Positions 21,318 to 31,414 of a stretch of DNA of 64,000 bases are shown in pieces. A program made the translations under genes and the position numbers. The DNA is from Cladophialophora immunda. Its lineage: Eukaryota > Ascomycota > Eurotiomycetes > Chaetothyriales > Herpotrichiellaceae. The DNA lies in assembly GCF_000835495.1 (NCBI RefSeq), contig NW_015622544.1:3748855-3812854 (forward strand). The letters run 5' to 3'. Numbering within the stretch: the first letter of the stretch is position 1; each line of letters opens with the position of its first letter. The notes under the pieces are model-generated. The model ran no database searches, was not told where the DNA came from, and saw nothing but the letters and a program-made list of their open reading frames with translations.

Positions 21318-21923
21318 GGCGGCGGTGATAGGATTCCTTCTTAGAGGGTTCAGCTGCTGCGTAAATTAGCCTGGATAACATGCGATATAGGGCGGGCGAG
21401 CTTCGACGAGCTTTCAACAAGCTTCAAGAATGCGCGATAGACGGGGAAGACCAGCTGAAGGTCGTTGAGACAAACTTGGTGCGGGTGCACAAGAACCCCT
21501 CGAGGCCCGATACAGCAGAGTGCAGGAATGCGCCAGTGCGCAGGAAGAGGGCAGATGACGTATTGCGCTCTGGAGCTTAGAGGGGTGCCATCTGGTGCCA
21601 TGGTCTTAGCTTTCTCGTCTTCCCCTCACTTCCAGCTGCCGTATCGCGAACCTTGTCATGCCACAGCCCGCCACCTCTACCTCACCAATCTCTTGTTCAA
21701 TCAGGCTATCTCGATAATTGACCATTAATTATGAACGACAAAGGAGGATCGTCCCGATATCACACTAGGTTATCTGAATCACGAGTTCATCTTCCATGCC
21801 TCGAATACCCGAACTGACTGCGTAGGATCGTGCCGACCGTCACAGCCTCACGACGCCGCCAGAATGATATCATACATTCCCTCCCACGGTCACTGACCCT
21901 CAGCTGCCTTGCTTGCTGGCACA
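21318..21923. other. Intergenic region, 0.6 kb
   Basis: Probable eisosome-gene promoter and 3' flank of the small basic protein gene. Nothing else recognised. Confidence 0.5.
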
Positions 21924-22211
21924 TCAGTAATAAGTGCGGTCTCTCTCCCTCCTCTGCTCGGTCACAACCCTCGTCCTGCTGCCACTACGCCGCCGTGGAT
22001 CGTAAGAATAATCAGATTGGCGTTCGGAATAGCGGTCATGGCTGGGTCGGTGGGCAGAGGTTGATCGTCTAGTGACGGTTTCTCGGCGATTTTCTCGCCT
22101 ATAGGTGGCCACCTCGGGCCTTGACACATACTCTCGAGTGTGTCGTGGTCGTGGTCGCTCGCGTCGTCTGATGACCACGGCTTCGTCTCTGTCGCCGCCG
22201 CCAAAGCACAT
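21924..22211 (-). CDS. Small Arg/Tyr/Ser-rich protein beginning MCFGGG
   Basis: A 95-aa single-exon frame with a genuine ATG. It starts MCFGGGDRDE and continues as an extremely basic chain rich in Arg, Tyr, Ser and Thr (about one quarter Arg), ending in TYY. It has no hydrophobic segment or signal peptide. Small proteins starting MCFG with Arg/Ser/Tyr-rich tails are widespread hypothetical proteins in filamentous ascomycetes, which favours a real gene, but no function is known. The Cys at position 2 is not followed by a classical lipidation motif. The gene is divergent from the F-box-like gene 0.8 kb away. An overlapping frame of 151 codons on the same strand looks like a shadow. Confidence 0.55.
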   Translation of the reverse strand: MCFGGGDRDEAVVIRRRERPRPRHTREYVSRPEVATYRRENRRETVTRRSTSAHRPSHDRYSERQSDYSYDPRRRSGSRTRVVTEQRRERDRTYY

Positions 22212-23044
22212 ATTGGCAGTCGAAATGGGGATACGCGTGCGTGTGTGTGCGGCTGGGGCGGCACTGACGGCACTCCTTGCGTTGAGTATTGAAGGGAAGA
22301 CGTTGTTCGAGGCAGGGGAGACGCAAAGGGCGCAGATGTGCCCCTGAATACGTTCTGGGCCGGGTAGAGGAAAGGCGGATAGCTGGCTGCAAAAAAATGG
22401 TCAGGTCGAGAGGACAATTCCTTCTCCTCATAATTATATCCAGTTAATCATGCGGCAATAATAAACAAGGCAGAAATGCGTTCATGGACTTTTGCCCTGA
22501 TTACCTCTGGACCCCGCCATACATACGTATTTGTGCAGGGTGGCCTCGATTCCCGCCTTGGACGACATCATTTCTCTTGCAACTGGGCCACCAGGCCGCT
22601 GCGCCAACCACCACGGGGCGCACGGCCAAAGAACCCGCCATTTCTACGAGGTGCAACGGACGAATCCCCAGCATCGCGGCAGGGGCGCCTTGTCAGCGGA
22701 GTTCCAAGCCTGGCCAGCCTAGCAGCCTCACCGGACCACGCCATGTCTACGAGCGACGCCTTGCTTGTGTGTGACCGCCCATGCACCTCCCCCCTGTCCT
22801 ATATCACACTACTCGCCGACCTTTTTGCAACGCCCGTGAATGCAGCGACTGGAGAGCCAATGCTGGTAGCGCACTCTGGGGAGACGGTGTGCCGTTCCAA
22901 TACGATGCCTCTTCGCTACTTAAACGCCATCCTCGGGGATCGAGGAGCAAGACTAAGGCATTGAAGTTGAGACGCCCCCAGACTGCGCGAAACACATCTC
23001 AACCCCACAGAATACCGGTGTGAACAAAAGCCAGGACAGCAAAC
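22212..23044. other. Divergent promoter region, 0.8 kb
   Basis: Shared upstream region of the small basic protein (minus) and the F-box-like protein (plus). No TATA box close to either start. A 162-codon plus-strand frame at 22476-22964 overlaps several others and lacks family features, so it is not called. Confidence 0.5.
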
Positions 23045-24106
23045 ATGACCTCCCGGTCTTCGCTGTCTCCTTCTCCTACCAAGGCGCCGCGCCCCTTTCT
23101 CTCTCTGCCCTCAGAGATACGTTTGAAAATCTACCCACATGTCTTCTTCTGCGCCCAGCCACTTCGTATTACACCGTCACTACAAGCCATCCAATATCGC
23201 CTCAACAGCGGCAAAATGCTATCAATTTCATCGACATGCCAGTTACAAATGATGACTTTCAGCCGCGATGGCCCCTCTGCGCCCATGGGCCGCGCTGCGA
23301 ACAGCTGCTCCGGTGTTCGTCTTTCTTCCCAAATCCTGCGCGTCTGCCGCCAGGTCTATGCCGAAGCTCTGCCCATCCTGTACCACATCAACATGTTTGA
23401 ATGCTCGGTGCGCTCCGCGCATCAGAATATCACACGAGTCGTCTCGACCCCGAACTTCCGACTCATTCGCCACTTGGTCCTCGATTGCGCATACGTCAAA
23501 GACTTGCTGTCCTTGCTCGCCCAAGAGGAGCAAGCTGCCGCGACCGGCGGGCTAGAAGTTCTTGAGCTCCGAAGCTGGCCGAAGCCTGAATGGCAATCAC
23601 ATCCATATAGTCTCGGTGTACGGAGACGAAACGAAGCAGGTATTGATTTCCACCCGCCCATGAGAAGTAGCACACGTCCTCCTGATGCAGATCCTCGGTG
23701 GGAAGAACGCCAGCTTTTACGGGAACTAATGGAAATCTGTAAAAAACACGCCCAATTGCGGCATCTCGTGCGGGAGACGACCGAGACAAGCCACCCCGAA
23801 GAGCGTCGGGCCAGGGAAGTCAGGAGAGAGAGGCTGATGGAGTTTCTGATCCGGTTGCCAGAGCCCGCGCCGGGACTAGAACACGTCGCACACCCCGAGC
23901 CCGAACCCAACGTCCAGGTAATAATAACCTGGCGACTGGTCTCCGAAAACGGTGCCAGAGAGCTGAAAGACAACGAGGAGCTCGTGGATCTGGAGAATGC
24001 GTTGGCCGAGAAAGAGGAGGCGTCGAGAACCTGGGCACCCACACCCACGTATCATGGAGAAGATTTTTTCCACGCCAGAGGGCTACAGTTCGAAGATCTC
24101 TCGTAG
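23045..24106 (+). CDS. F-box-like / DUF7730-type domain protein
   Basis: Single exon, 353 aa, starting at the first ATG (MTSRSSLSPSP). The segment FLSLPSEIRLKIYPHVFF (about 19-36) is the LPxEIRxxIY signature of the large family of fungal F-box-like proteins. The downstream LRVCRQVYAEALPILYHINMF (about 101-121) is the conserved second block of that family. The middle and C-terminal parts are charged and low in motifs. Such proteins are often assumed to be substrate adaptors of SCF ubiquitin ligases, but many lack proof of Skp1 binding. No membrane segment. No partner can be inferred from the neighbours. Confidence 0.82.
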   Translation: MTSRSSLSPSPTKAPRPFLSLPSEIRLKIYPHVFFCAQPLRITPSLQAIQYRLNSGKMLSISSTCQLQMMTFSRDGPSAPMGRAANSCSGVRLSSQILRVCRQVYAEALPILYHINMFECSVRSAHQNITRVVSTPNFRLIRHLVLDCAYVKDLLSLLAQEEQAAATGGLEVLELRSWPKPEWQSHPYSLGVRRRNEAGIDFHPPMRSSTRPPDADPRWEERQLLRELMEICKKHAQLRHLVRETTETSHPEERRAREVRRERLMEFLIRLPEPAPGLEHVAHPEPEPNVQVIITWRLVSENGARELKDNEELVDLENALAEKEEASRTWAPTPTYHGEDFFHARGLQFEDLS

Positions 24107-24689
24107 TACCAACAGTAACTTAAGCAGGCTTTTTCGTCTTCCGCAGTGCGAAGATTCCTCCGGCCCATTCCACCACGAAATTGTTGACACCCTCTTCCGG
24201 GCCGTGATCATCAGGCTGGAGCTGTGAGCATAGAGTCGAATCCACTGCAGAAAAGTCCAAGGCTCCCTGCTCGGTGTGGTAAGCAGTCGCCGCTGCTACT
24301 GCCACCCAGATATATGTCAAGGGCGAGGGGCGACTGGCGACTAGGTAGGGGGAATGGAAATTTCGGATGTTGGCCTGGTGCATGCAGTGTATGTGTATCT
24401 TTTGGAATCTCTAGATGGGTCAGACCCCATCGATTACAATCTTTTCTGGCCCCTTCAAGGCGTCTGCGACGTGCGTGAGGGAACGAGAGCAAACCAAGGG
24501 TCAGCTTGATAAGGAATGCCGAAGAACAGACGAGAAAAAGGGTATGCAATAGTCGATGATCAATTCGTTGTTAATATAGCAAACCTCCCTTGATTAAAAT
24601 GGACGATTTTTCTCCCTCACCGTTCCTGGTATAAATAGTCCCATTTCATCCTCATCACCACCTTTCTTTCGACGAGATCAAGACCAAGC
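24107..24689. other. Intergenic region with plus-strand TATA box
   Basis: Downstream of the F-box-like gene. Mostly featureless, but a clear TATAAATAG at 24630-24638 faces right. It lies 60 nt before the ATG of the 57-codon ORF described next. Confidence 0.5.
24630..24638 (+). promoter_or_regulatory. TATA box
   Basis: TATAAATAG, a consensus TATA element 60 nt upstream of the ATG at 24690. The leader between them is pyrimidine-rich (CCACCTTTCTTTC), as in fungal promoters. Confidence 0.45.
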
Positions 24690-24863
24690 ATGTCTCCAAG
24701 AATCGAAGAACGGAAAGACAAAAATATCACTGTACCGCCGGGCATACTGATACACAAGTCGCAAGGCAATGAATTCGATCCCTCGCACCTTTTCCTTGGT
24801 GGTTTTGTCCTGGCCTGCGGCCTCCGGTCCTGTCCTGTTTACCGAGAAATCTCTATCGTCTGA
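24690..24863 (+). CDS. Candidate 57-aa small protein
   Basis: A short frame (57 codons) starting at ATG 24690 in the context CCAAGCATGTC and ending with TGA at 24861-24863. The N-terminal half is charged (MSPRIEERKDKN) and the C-terminal half hydrophobic, with two cysteines (FLGGFVLACGLRSC). The support is positional: a consensus TATA box 60 nt upstream and a pyrimidine-rich leader. The end overlaps the 3' end of the convergent 754-aa gene by 25 nt on the opposite strand. No family recognised. It could instead be the first exon of an antisense or non-coding transcript. Confidence 0.33.
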   Translation: MSPRIEERKDKNITVPPGILIHKSQGNEFDPSHLFLGGFVLACGLRSCPVYREISIV

Positions 24864-27153
24864 GAAGAACTGTCGCCTGGAGCACCATCAAATCTGCCAC
24901 TGTAAGCCACTCCAGCTGTCCCTGCGGTAGCCGCAACCGGTGTGCTGGGCGTTCCAGAACTTTGCCTCTGCTGATAGGGATACGGCGTCTGCGGCTGCTG
25001 ACTTTGTTGAGTCTGATATTGCCGAGGCGGATACTGGTGACCTTGCCCGAGGGCGCCATTGACTAGTGGCTTCTGTGGCGAGGCAGACCGTGCCAGCGTC
25101 GCAGCATTGTCTTGAGCGCGCTGTTGATAACCTGGTTGGGTTGGCCGGTACCCGCTAGGAGTTTGCGGCTGAGTTTGAGCCGTTGCTGACACATTGCTAC
25201 CATAAGCTCCATAGCCATTTTGTATGGAGGGTCGCTGAAATTGTTGGATCGTGGGGCGCGACGATGAGTAGGGATTTGCGGAAGTTTGGTACGCATTTTG
25301 TGGATAAGTTGGTCGTGCAATTGTCGGGGTCTGATAATTTTGGTGTGAACGAATACCATAAGCAGCAGTGGCTGGCACAGAAGCATTGTAATTTCGGACT
25401 TGTGAGTTGTATGCCATTGGGGTCCCCTGTGTTTGCGAATAGGTCGGGCGAACTTGCTGAGGAGTCCCTGCTGTACGGCCGACTGCTGTTGTCGCCTGTT
25501 GGACTATCTTTTGTCGACGCATCATGTAGTCGTCTATTTGCCCCGTTCCGGGGTAGTCTGGCGCCTCAACAACAAGTCTTGTGGAGATGTTCAACTCTTC
25601 GAGTTGATCTCCGTTGAGTTTAGCGACAGCAAAAGGAGGCAATGACGAGACCAAGATGTTCAATTGGTCTCTCAACATCGCAAACGTGTCGATCTCCGGG
25701 TTTGTTGGCTTCGGTACTGTGCCAGCAACAATTGTCTCAAGGCTGCGGTTTCTCTGATATGAACTGAGAGTTTCGATCATTTCCGAAACCTCTTCCAGGA
25801 GCTTTTCAACTTCCTTTTCTGAGTTCTCAGGTTGTGCATCTTCTTCGTCTTCCTCAGGCTTGAAATTCGCGACCACGTCGGCAAATTCATCTTTGTCTTC
25901 TGCTTCTCCGTTTCTCCCATCAACCAGCGACACTGCCGGGTCTATAGTCCTGAAAAGCCTTGAGAGCTTCTGCTCGCCGTATTGTTTCCACCATTGCCGA
26001 CTTTTATCTTTGTCAGACACGAGGGAATATGAATTATCTGAACTTGGCGCAAAGGAAGAATAGACAGAGCTGAATAGTTCATCTGGAGTGAACTCGTGGC
26101 CCTGTCGCACGCTGTTAGCCTCGAGGGCTGCCTTGAAGTCATTGTTGCTGGACGCAGGCTGTACCCTTCTTCGCTCTTGTTGTGGTTGGTTACTCGTGGT
26201 AGAATATGAGAGCCATGAACTCGTGGCCAATCTTGCAAACTTGTAATCGTGCTTGTTCTGAGGCAGATTTTCTGTCCGGCTGGAGTTTGGAATGAATTCC
26301 AGGGTGTTACCTCTCACCACATCCTTTGCCGTGTGTGGCAGATCCAAGGGTTTGATACGGCCAGCCTGGCGAAAGATTGTCCCAAATAACCTCTTTTCTT
26401 GCTTCTTGGCTGTTTCTTGATCTCCGCCCAATGCTGAAAAGTCTGTGAGTTCGAACCCATTAGGTAGCCTTGAGCCTTCAGTCTCAGGTATACCATCCGC
26501 TTTGTCCTTTTCAGGCTGCCGCTGGACCTGCAGACCCGAGAAGAGGATCTGGACACCGCCATTGATTTGACTGCGTAGCGAAAGGAATTGTTTGGGTTTT
26601 TGACCGATCAGGTCCGCTTTAGGCAAACCTTCGCCATCGATTTGGGAGACTTCGGGCGACTCAGTGTCATATCTGTCGAGTACATTTACTAACTTCGACA
26701 ATTGCCCTTGGACGTCGGATTCCACCTTGCCATTCTGTGTCTCAGACAAATCGGTGATCAGGGCGGTCTGGACGCTTCGGACATCGTCTTTGAGGGCATG
26801 GAAAGAGTTATATGTCCCTGTCAGAATACGATCCTCGATAGTATCGTTGGCGGATTCTGACTTGACAATGCGGGCTCGTTTGACTTCAGGCGCCTCGGAT
26901 TTGGATGCAGGCAAGGGGTATTTGAGAAGTGATGGAGTAGTGTCATATCTATTTTTCCTATTAGTATTTTGTCGCAGACGTGGAAGGACCAAACGTACTT
27001 GCGGAGAACTCGCAGGACTTCTTGTAGAGCCGACTGCAGAGCAGCGTCTTTTGACGCAACTTCCGGCGATACCGTGCGCTTCCTCTTGCCTAGGTGTGAT
27101 GAGGAGACAGTGATAGTGTCTTCGTGCTTTGATATGCCGTTGACTTCGGCCAT
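24839..27153 (-). CDS. Conserved-looking 754-aa protein with Gln/Tyr/Pro-rich tail, function unassigned
   Basis: Exons are 27153-26999 and 26948-24839, with a 50-bp intron at 26998-26949 (donor GTACGT, branch ACTAAT, acceptor ATAG). This gives 754 aa starting MAEVNGISKHED. The N-terminus carries a basic nuclear-localisation-like GKRKR and a second KRARIVK. The centre (about 90-560) is charged and helical with an acidic EEDEEDAQPE patch. The last 200 residues are a low-complexity Gln/Tyr/Pro/Ser/Thr prion-like region of the type seen in transcription or chromatin factors. A nuclear role is therefore inferred, but I recognise no catalytic domain. An apparent longer N-terminus reaching 27244 in the exon-2 frame is intronic read-through. 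The gene is divergent from the 1013-aa gene. Confidence 0.82.
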
Positions 27154-27772
27154 GGTGGTAACACGTCGTGATGAATTCCGGGCGCCCAGGTGGTGATGGT
27201 GTTGGCGGGCAGGGAGCGGAGTGGACTAACCCAACCACATGCAAATCTCAACGTATATCGCGATACTACTCTCTTAACATGGTTCGGATGCTTGGTGTGC
27301 CCAACAGACGCGCGACTCTTGTTGTCAAAGTTGGAGCGTGTACTGTCGACTCTGGGAGAAGAAAAGGGAGCGATGAGGGGGTTGTCCACACGCGCTATGG
27401 ACTTGCAGGATGACCGGTCACAGGAATGCAATGAGAGAATGGTACACCGAATTCGGCAGGGTGTAATGGAGTAAGCCGCCAGGAGCTGCTTGGTTGTGGA
27501 TCGCGAGATGAATCTACCTGGTTGTTTTTTCACTGCGAATGCTCCGAATCTGAAGTCGATGCAGTTTGACTGCGATCGACTGCCACCCGCAGTCCGCTGC
27601 TGGCTTGGCGCGCCTGCGTACCTCCGCCTGCGTCTTCACTTTGCAGCTCGCCTTCCGCTCTTGATCCAGATGAACGGAAAGATGCTCGCGTCGACTGCTT
27701 AGTTCATCTCTATTACGCACCTCCCTTTCGTTTCTGACATTCTAAATTGCTTCTCTACTGAAGCATCAATGG
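27154..27772. other. Divergent promoter region, 0.6 kb
   Basis: Shared upstream region of the 754-aa protein (minus) and the 1013-aa protein (plus). No TATA box recognised. An out-of-frame ATG at 27769 lies 4 nt before the right-hand start. Confidence 0.5.
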
Positions 27773-30700
27773 ATGCTCAGCGTCCATCGTGTTCGCCTTC
27801 CGATTGGAAGACCTCTTGCATCCTCTATCCTACAAACACAATTTCGCACCAGAGCTGCTCAATATCAACACCAAATTCAACGTTATGGGAGTCACGCTGA
27901 AGGCACAGGGGCTGCTCCTCCAAGGCCAGCTGCGCCAGATTTCCTAGCTCACCAACATGCGCTTTTTCCTACAGAGTTCTCGGAGTTTTCCGAATACATC
28001 AGACAAGATGGCGGGAGCTATCTCAGCGGTAGCCAAAATCTCGAAGAGGAGGCAGGCCACAATACTGATCAGATTGAGTTGGATCTCAATCGACAGCCCA
28101 AACAATCAACGAATCGTCCCCTCCACAGGTCACCCTTCCGCAGAAGATTAGATCAGATTCTCTCGTTATTCCTTCCCTCTCATCCTAGACGGAACAGGGT
28201 TGACCTGTCCTATACCAATGCCCTCCACTGGCAGATGAACAACCGAAAGTTGGACGAACAATCTAATACGACATTCAGAAGCTCAACTTCTCTACGCAAA
28301 CTCCTCCTCGATTACCTTCAGAATGTCGCACCACTTCTCCACGGTGCTCCGGGTGACGAGAAACTTTTGTCTGCGCTAGAAGCTACCTTTCCTCATGAAT
28401 CTCTGCGAATTCTTGAGGATCTCGGCTACGACGTCACTGATATTGCAAGTTGGGCGTGGATTTTTTCCTCTGACAATGTTGACCTCGCCTTTGCAAGGTA
28501 CATCGCACTTGCGCAAAAAGTACGCGAATCTGGACGAGGTCGGCTACCGAAGTTCGTGTTTCTACAACTCCTTCGCGCCGAAAATCTCAGTCCCTTCGCC
28601 CTGAAGGGATTTATCAGAAGTATTTTGGTCGACTTACAGATCTGCTCGGAGGCCAAGGAGTATTTCGGTTGGGCTTGGGTTACAAGAGTGTGCTTGGTCG
28701 TTCGATTAATGCGACATGCTCGTTCGGTGGCACCTGAATGCTTTGAAGACATCAGCATCATTGTCAAACATCTCTTCTCGGACTACTACAATGTCCATCC
28801 TCGTTCACTCGAAGGTCCGGAGTTACTGCGCCTCTCTCATATCTACAACCGCTTCCTGTCATTGATATCTCTGGCCCCACACAAAACACCTTACAATGCA
28901 TATCTGTCACAGCAAAATGCGCAACTAGCTCTCGTTCGCCTAATGTTTGCGTTTACACCCCAACTGTTGCTAACACGCGAAGGCTACCGTGCTTTGATTG
29001 CAGTCCAACTACTGCATCCCAAGACGGGCCCGGAACGCGCATGGGCCGAAGCCAAGTCTCTGTCTTGGCCTCCGTGGCGTCATGTCAAGTCAGGAATTGA
29101 ACAGGATCTCGAGTATCCTGGGAAGGAGAGCCGTGTTATCAAACTATTACAGCGAATGAAAGCGGCAGGATATTCTCATGGTGATTGGGAAAGAAGTGCT
29201 GCTGTGTTAGCAGGGTGGGATACAGACAAAAGCCCTACGATACAAACTCGCGCCATCTTGATGCGACAGCGACGTCCATGGCTTCTGTTGCGGAGCCTTA
29301 ATCGCCAAGAAGAAAACGAATCTGGCGACCCCCCAGAACTGTGGGCCGCGCGCATTCGAGCCACAAGAACCAAGCGAGAGGCATGGGCGTCCTTTTGTTC
29401 CTACGAGAAATACAACCCACCTTCCCAAGCACATTATCAACCCTATTTCGCCATGTTGGATAAACTCCTCGGCTCAACTGTACAGCCAGAATCTACGCTG
29501 GCCTGGAAGTACCTCGCTGGTGACATAAAAGAACCTTTCGAAGTCTCAGCAAATCCCCGGGAGATCATTTACGTCGAGACAGAGGTTCCGTCGGTGGATG
29601 AGTTCTATGAGCACATGCTGCGAGCCGGAGTCAAACCGGGTGGTCATCTCCTTACCAGTCTGCTGAACCACGCTGTCAAGCTCGAGTCTGGATTTGGTTA
29701 CATCCAAGCCAGTCGATGGAACGAAGTCACGAAAGATGTCCTCCGCCACGCTGAAAAGTACCCGAGTTCTGTTATTCGGGACAGTTTGAACAAAATTCCC
29801 AAGCCCACTTTGGCTGCCTTCATCTCGCTCATATGTAAGAGCGGACCCGAAGATCCGTTGAAATTTCGGGACATCGGACGGATGGACTTTACTACAGGCC
29901 AGTTGATAAAGAGAAATCATCAAGATGTGCCTGCTTTGACATACGCGTCGCAATTGCTGCTCGCGGCAGGCATCACAGACATCCGCGTCTGGAATACCTT
30001 TATAGAAGGGGCATCGGTGAGCGTTGGAAAATCGCCAGCCAACTATAAAGGTGCTGCATCTAGGGCAGCAGTCTGGCGCCGCTTGAGAAGGATTCTTTCG
30101 CCCGGGGAGATGTACCTTGACCTCCATCCTGACCTCGACACCTTCCGCCATCTGACGAAGATCCTTCAAATAATGTTCAGGGATGTGAACATGCGGATCC
30201 CATCAGAAAATCTTGGCTCACTTGCAAAGACCACGTTCGCTCGGGCGATCTATGGTCGCATGACCAAGGCATTTCTCCCTGGACTTGAACGTTCGCTCCT
30301 TGTCGTGCCCAATATTAACGATATCAAACTCATGATTAGTGTCCTCATATCTGTCCATGACACCTATGGGTTGCTTGCGCTTATGAAATGGGTCAATGAG
30401 CATGCCATGACGCTGGAGCCACCGAGCCTTCAGTCTGAACACGAGCCTCAAAACACGGTGCACGAGATAGCACAAGACAAGCCTTTCAATCCGTCCCCGC
30501 TGCGCGACATGGTGTGCATAATGAGGCTTTTCCTCGAGGGCAGCCGGTTGCGGTCTACCAGTTCTTCCAACAGAGAAGGAGATGGTGTTAGGTTCGAAAG
30601 TCCCTTATCTAGAGATCCCCTCATTGTCCAGGAGGCACGGGAACACTGTCAAGCGCTGGAGTGGCCGTCAGACGACGAAGTCGGGCTCTTCCTCGCTCGC

Positions 30701-30814
30701 GAAGTCAAGTGGGTGGAAGGAGTCAGACGGACAGCGGAACTGACGGCGCGGCGGAAAGCTATGGCTCATAGGAAAATGCGAAGCATGCAAAGAGATGAGG
30801 TGGCTGTTGGATAG
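27773..30814 (+). CDS. Large protein with mitochondrial-type N-terminus, function unassigned
   Basis: Single exon, 1013 aa. The first 40 residues are rich in Arg, Ser and hydrophobic residues with almost no acids (MLSVHRVRLPIGRPLASS), as in a mitochondrial presequence. The remainder looks alpha-helical. It includes segments spaced like helical repeats, for example EFYEHMLRAGVKPGGHLLTS near 615-635, reminiscent of pentatricopeptide-like mitochondrial RNA or expression factors. That similarity is weak and I do not claim a PPR domain. No catalytic motif seen. An ATG four bases upstream opens an overlapping 43-codon frame. The gene converges on the DHA1 transporter, with a 17-base C tract between the 3' ends. 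Confidence 0.82.
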   Translation: MLSVHRVRLPIGRPLASSILQTQFRTRAAQYQHQIQRYGSHAEGTGAAPPRPAAPDFLAHQHALFPTEFSEFSEYIRQDGGSYLSGSQNLEEEAGHNTDQIELDLNRQPKQSTNRPLHRSPFRRRLDQILSLFLPSHPRRNRVDLSYTNALHWQMNNRKLDEQSNTTFRSSTSLRKLLLDYLQNVAPLLHGAPGDEKLLSALEATFPHESLRILEDLGYDVTDIASWAWIFSSDNVDLAFARYIALAQKVRESGRGRLPKFVFLQLLRAENLSPFALKGFIRSILVDLQICSEAKEYFGWAWVTRVCLVVRLMRHARSVAPECFEDISIIVKHLFSDYYNVHPRSLEGPELLRLSHIYNRFLSLISLAPHKTPYNAYLSQQNAQLALVRLMFAFTPQLLLTREGYRALIAVQLLHPKTGPERAWAEAKSLSWPPWRHVKSGIEQDLEYPGKESRVIKLLQRMKAAGYSHGDWERSAAVLAGWDTDKSPTIQTRAILMRQRRPWLLLRSLNRQEENESGDPPELWAARIRATRTKREAWASFCSYEKYNPPSQAHYQPYFAMLDKLLGSTVQPESTLAWKYLAGDIKEPFEVSANPREIIYVETEVPSVDEFYEHMLRAGVKPGGHLLTSLLNHAVKLESGFGYIQASRWNEVTKDVLRHAEKYPSSVIRDSLNKIPKPTLAAFISLICKSGPEDPLKFRDIGRMDFTTGQLIKRNHQDVPALTYASQLLLAAGITDIRVWNTFIEGASVSVGKSPANYKGAASRAAVWRRLRRILSPGEMYLDLHPDLDTFRHLTKILQIMFRDVNMRIPSENLGSLAKTTFARAIYGRMTKAFLPGLERSLLVVPNINDIKLMISVLISVHDTYGLLALMKWVNEHAMTLEPPSLQSEHEPQNTVHEIAQDKPFNPSPLRDMVCIMRLFLEGSRLRSTSSSNREGDGVRFESPLSRDPLIVQEAREHCQALEWPSDDEVGLFLAREVKWVEGVRRTAELTARRKAMAHRKMRSMQRDEVAVG

Positions 30815-31414
30815 TCCACTGAGATTTAGGAGGAGTCGACATTTTGCCTCAGTGGTGAGGAGCTCTATCCCGAGTTCAAGTCGATCAAAGCCTCCCTAAT
30901 CGGAATCTGTCGGTCTCCAGCTAGCTAGCTGCTCCTGAACTGCAGTTCAGTATTGTCGTCCTGTACATCCTGCAAGACTATTACTTGGGGATCTGTGTGT
31001 CTGTTTATAAAGAAGTTTTGAAAGAGGACTAGGATTGAAGAGAATATATGATGAAAAAGATCATTCATTCTCATTCGAGCTTTTGAACCCCCCCCCCCCC
31101 CCCCGCGGTCATTAAAGTTCCCCAGGTCGTAAGAAAAGGATTTGCTTGAGCTTTTTTTTTTTCGTCAAGCCTCATCAACTGAATTATGTATTGGTCATAG
31201 TAAACCCGACCCGCACAAGGCACTCGGGACGCCGAGACAAATGGAAAAAGGGAAAGGGAGCACTGGTCTGGAAATCCCAATCGTCATCTCACCATACCTC
31301 GCCGGGTAGGACCGCTCTATGATATCAAAGGGCAAGGAAACAACAACAGAAGGGTGCACGAGGGTGATCGCCTCCACCCTCTTTCCCCAAACTCGAGCGA
31401 GCCCGTTTGGCGGA
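30815..31414. other. Convergent 3' intergenic region with homopolymer tracts
   Basis: Lies between the stop codons of the 1013-aa gene and the DHA1 transporter. It contains 17 consecutive C at 31088-31104 and 11 consecutive T at 31152-31162. No gene seen. Confidence 0.6.
31088..31104. repeat. Poly(C) tract
   Basis: Seventeen consecutive cytosines in the intergenic space between two convergent genes, near their likely polyadenylation regions. The length should be treated with caution because homopolymers are prone to sequencing error. Confidence 0.8.

Noticed and set aside
27154..27244. N-terminal extension of the 754-aa protein to 27244
   Set aside because: Comes from the exon-2 frame reading through the intron and first exon out of frame; the spliced MAEVNG start fits better.
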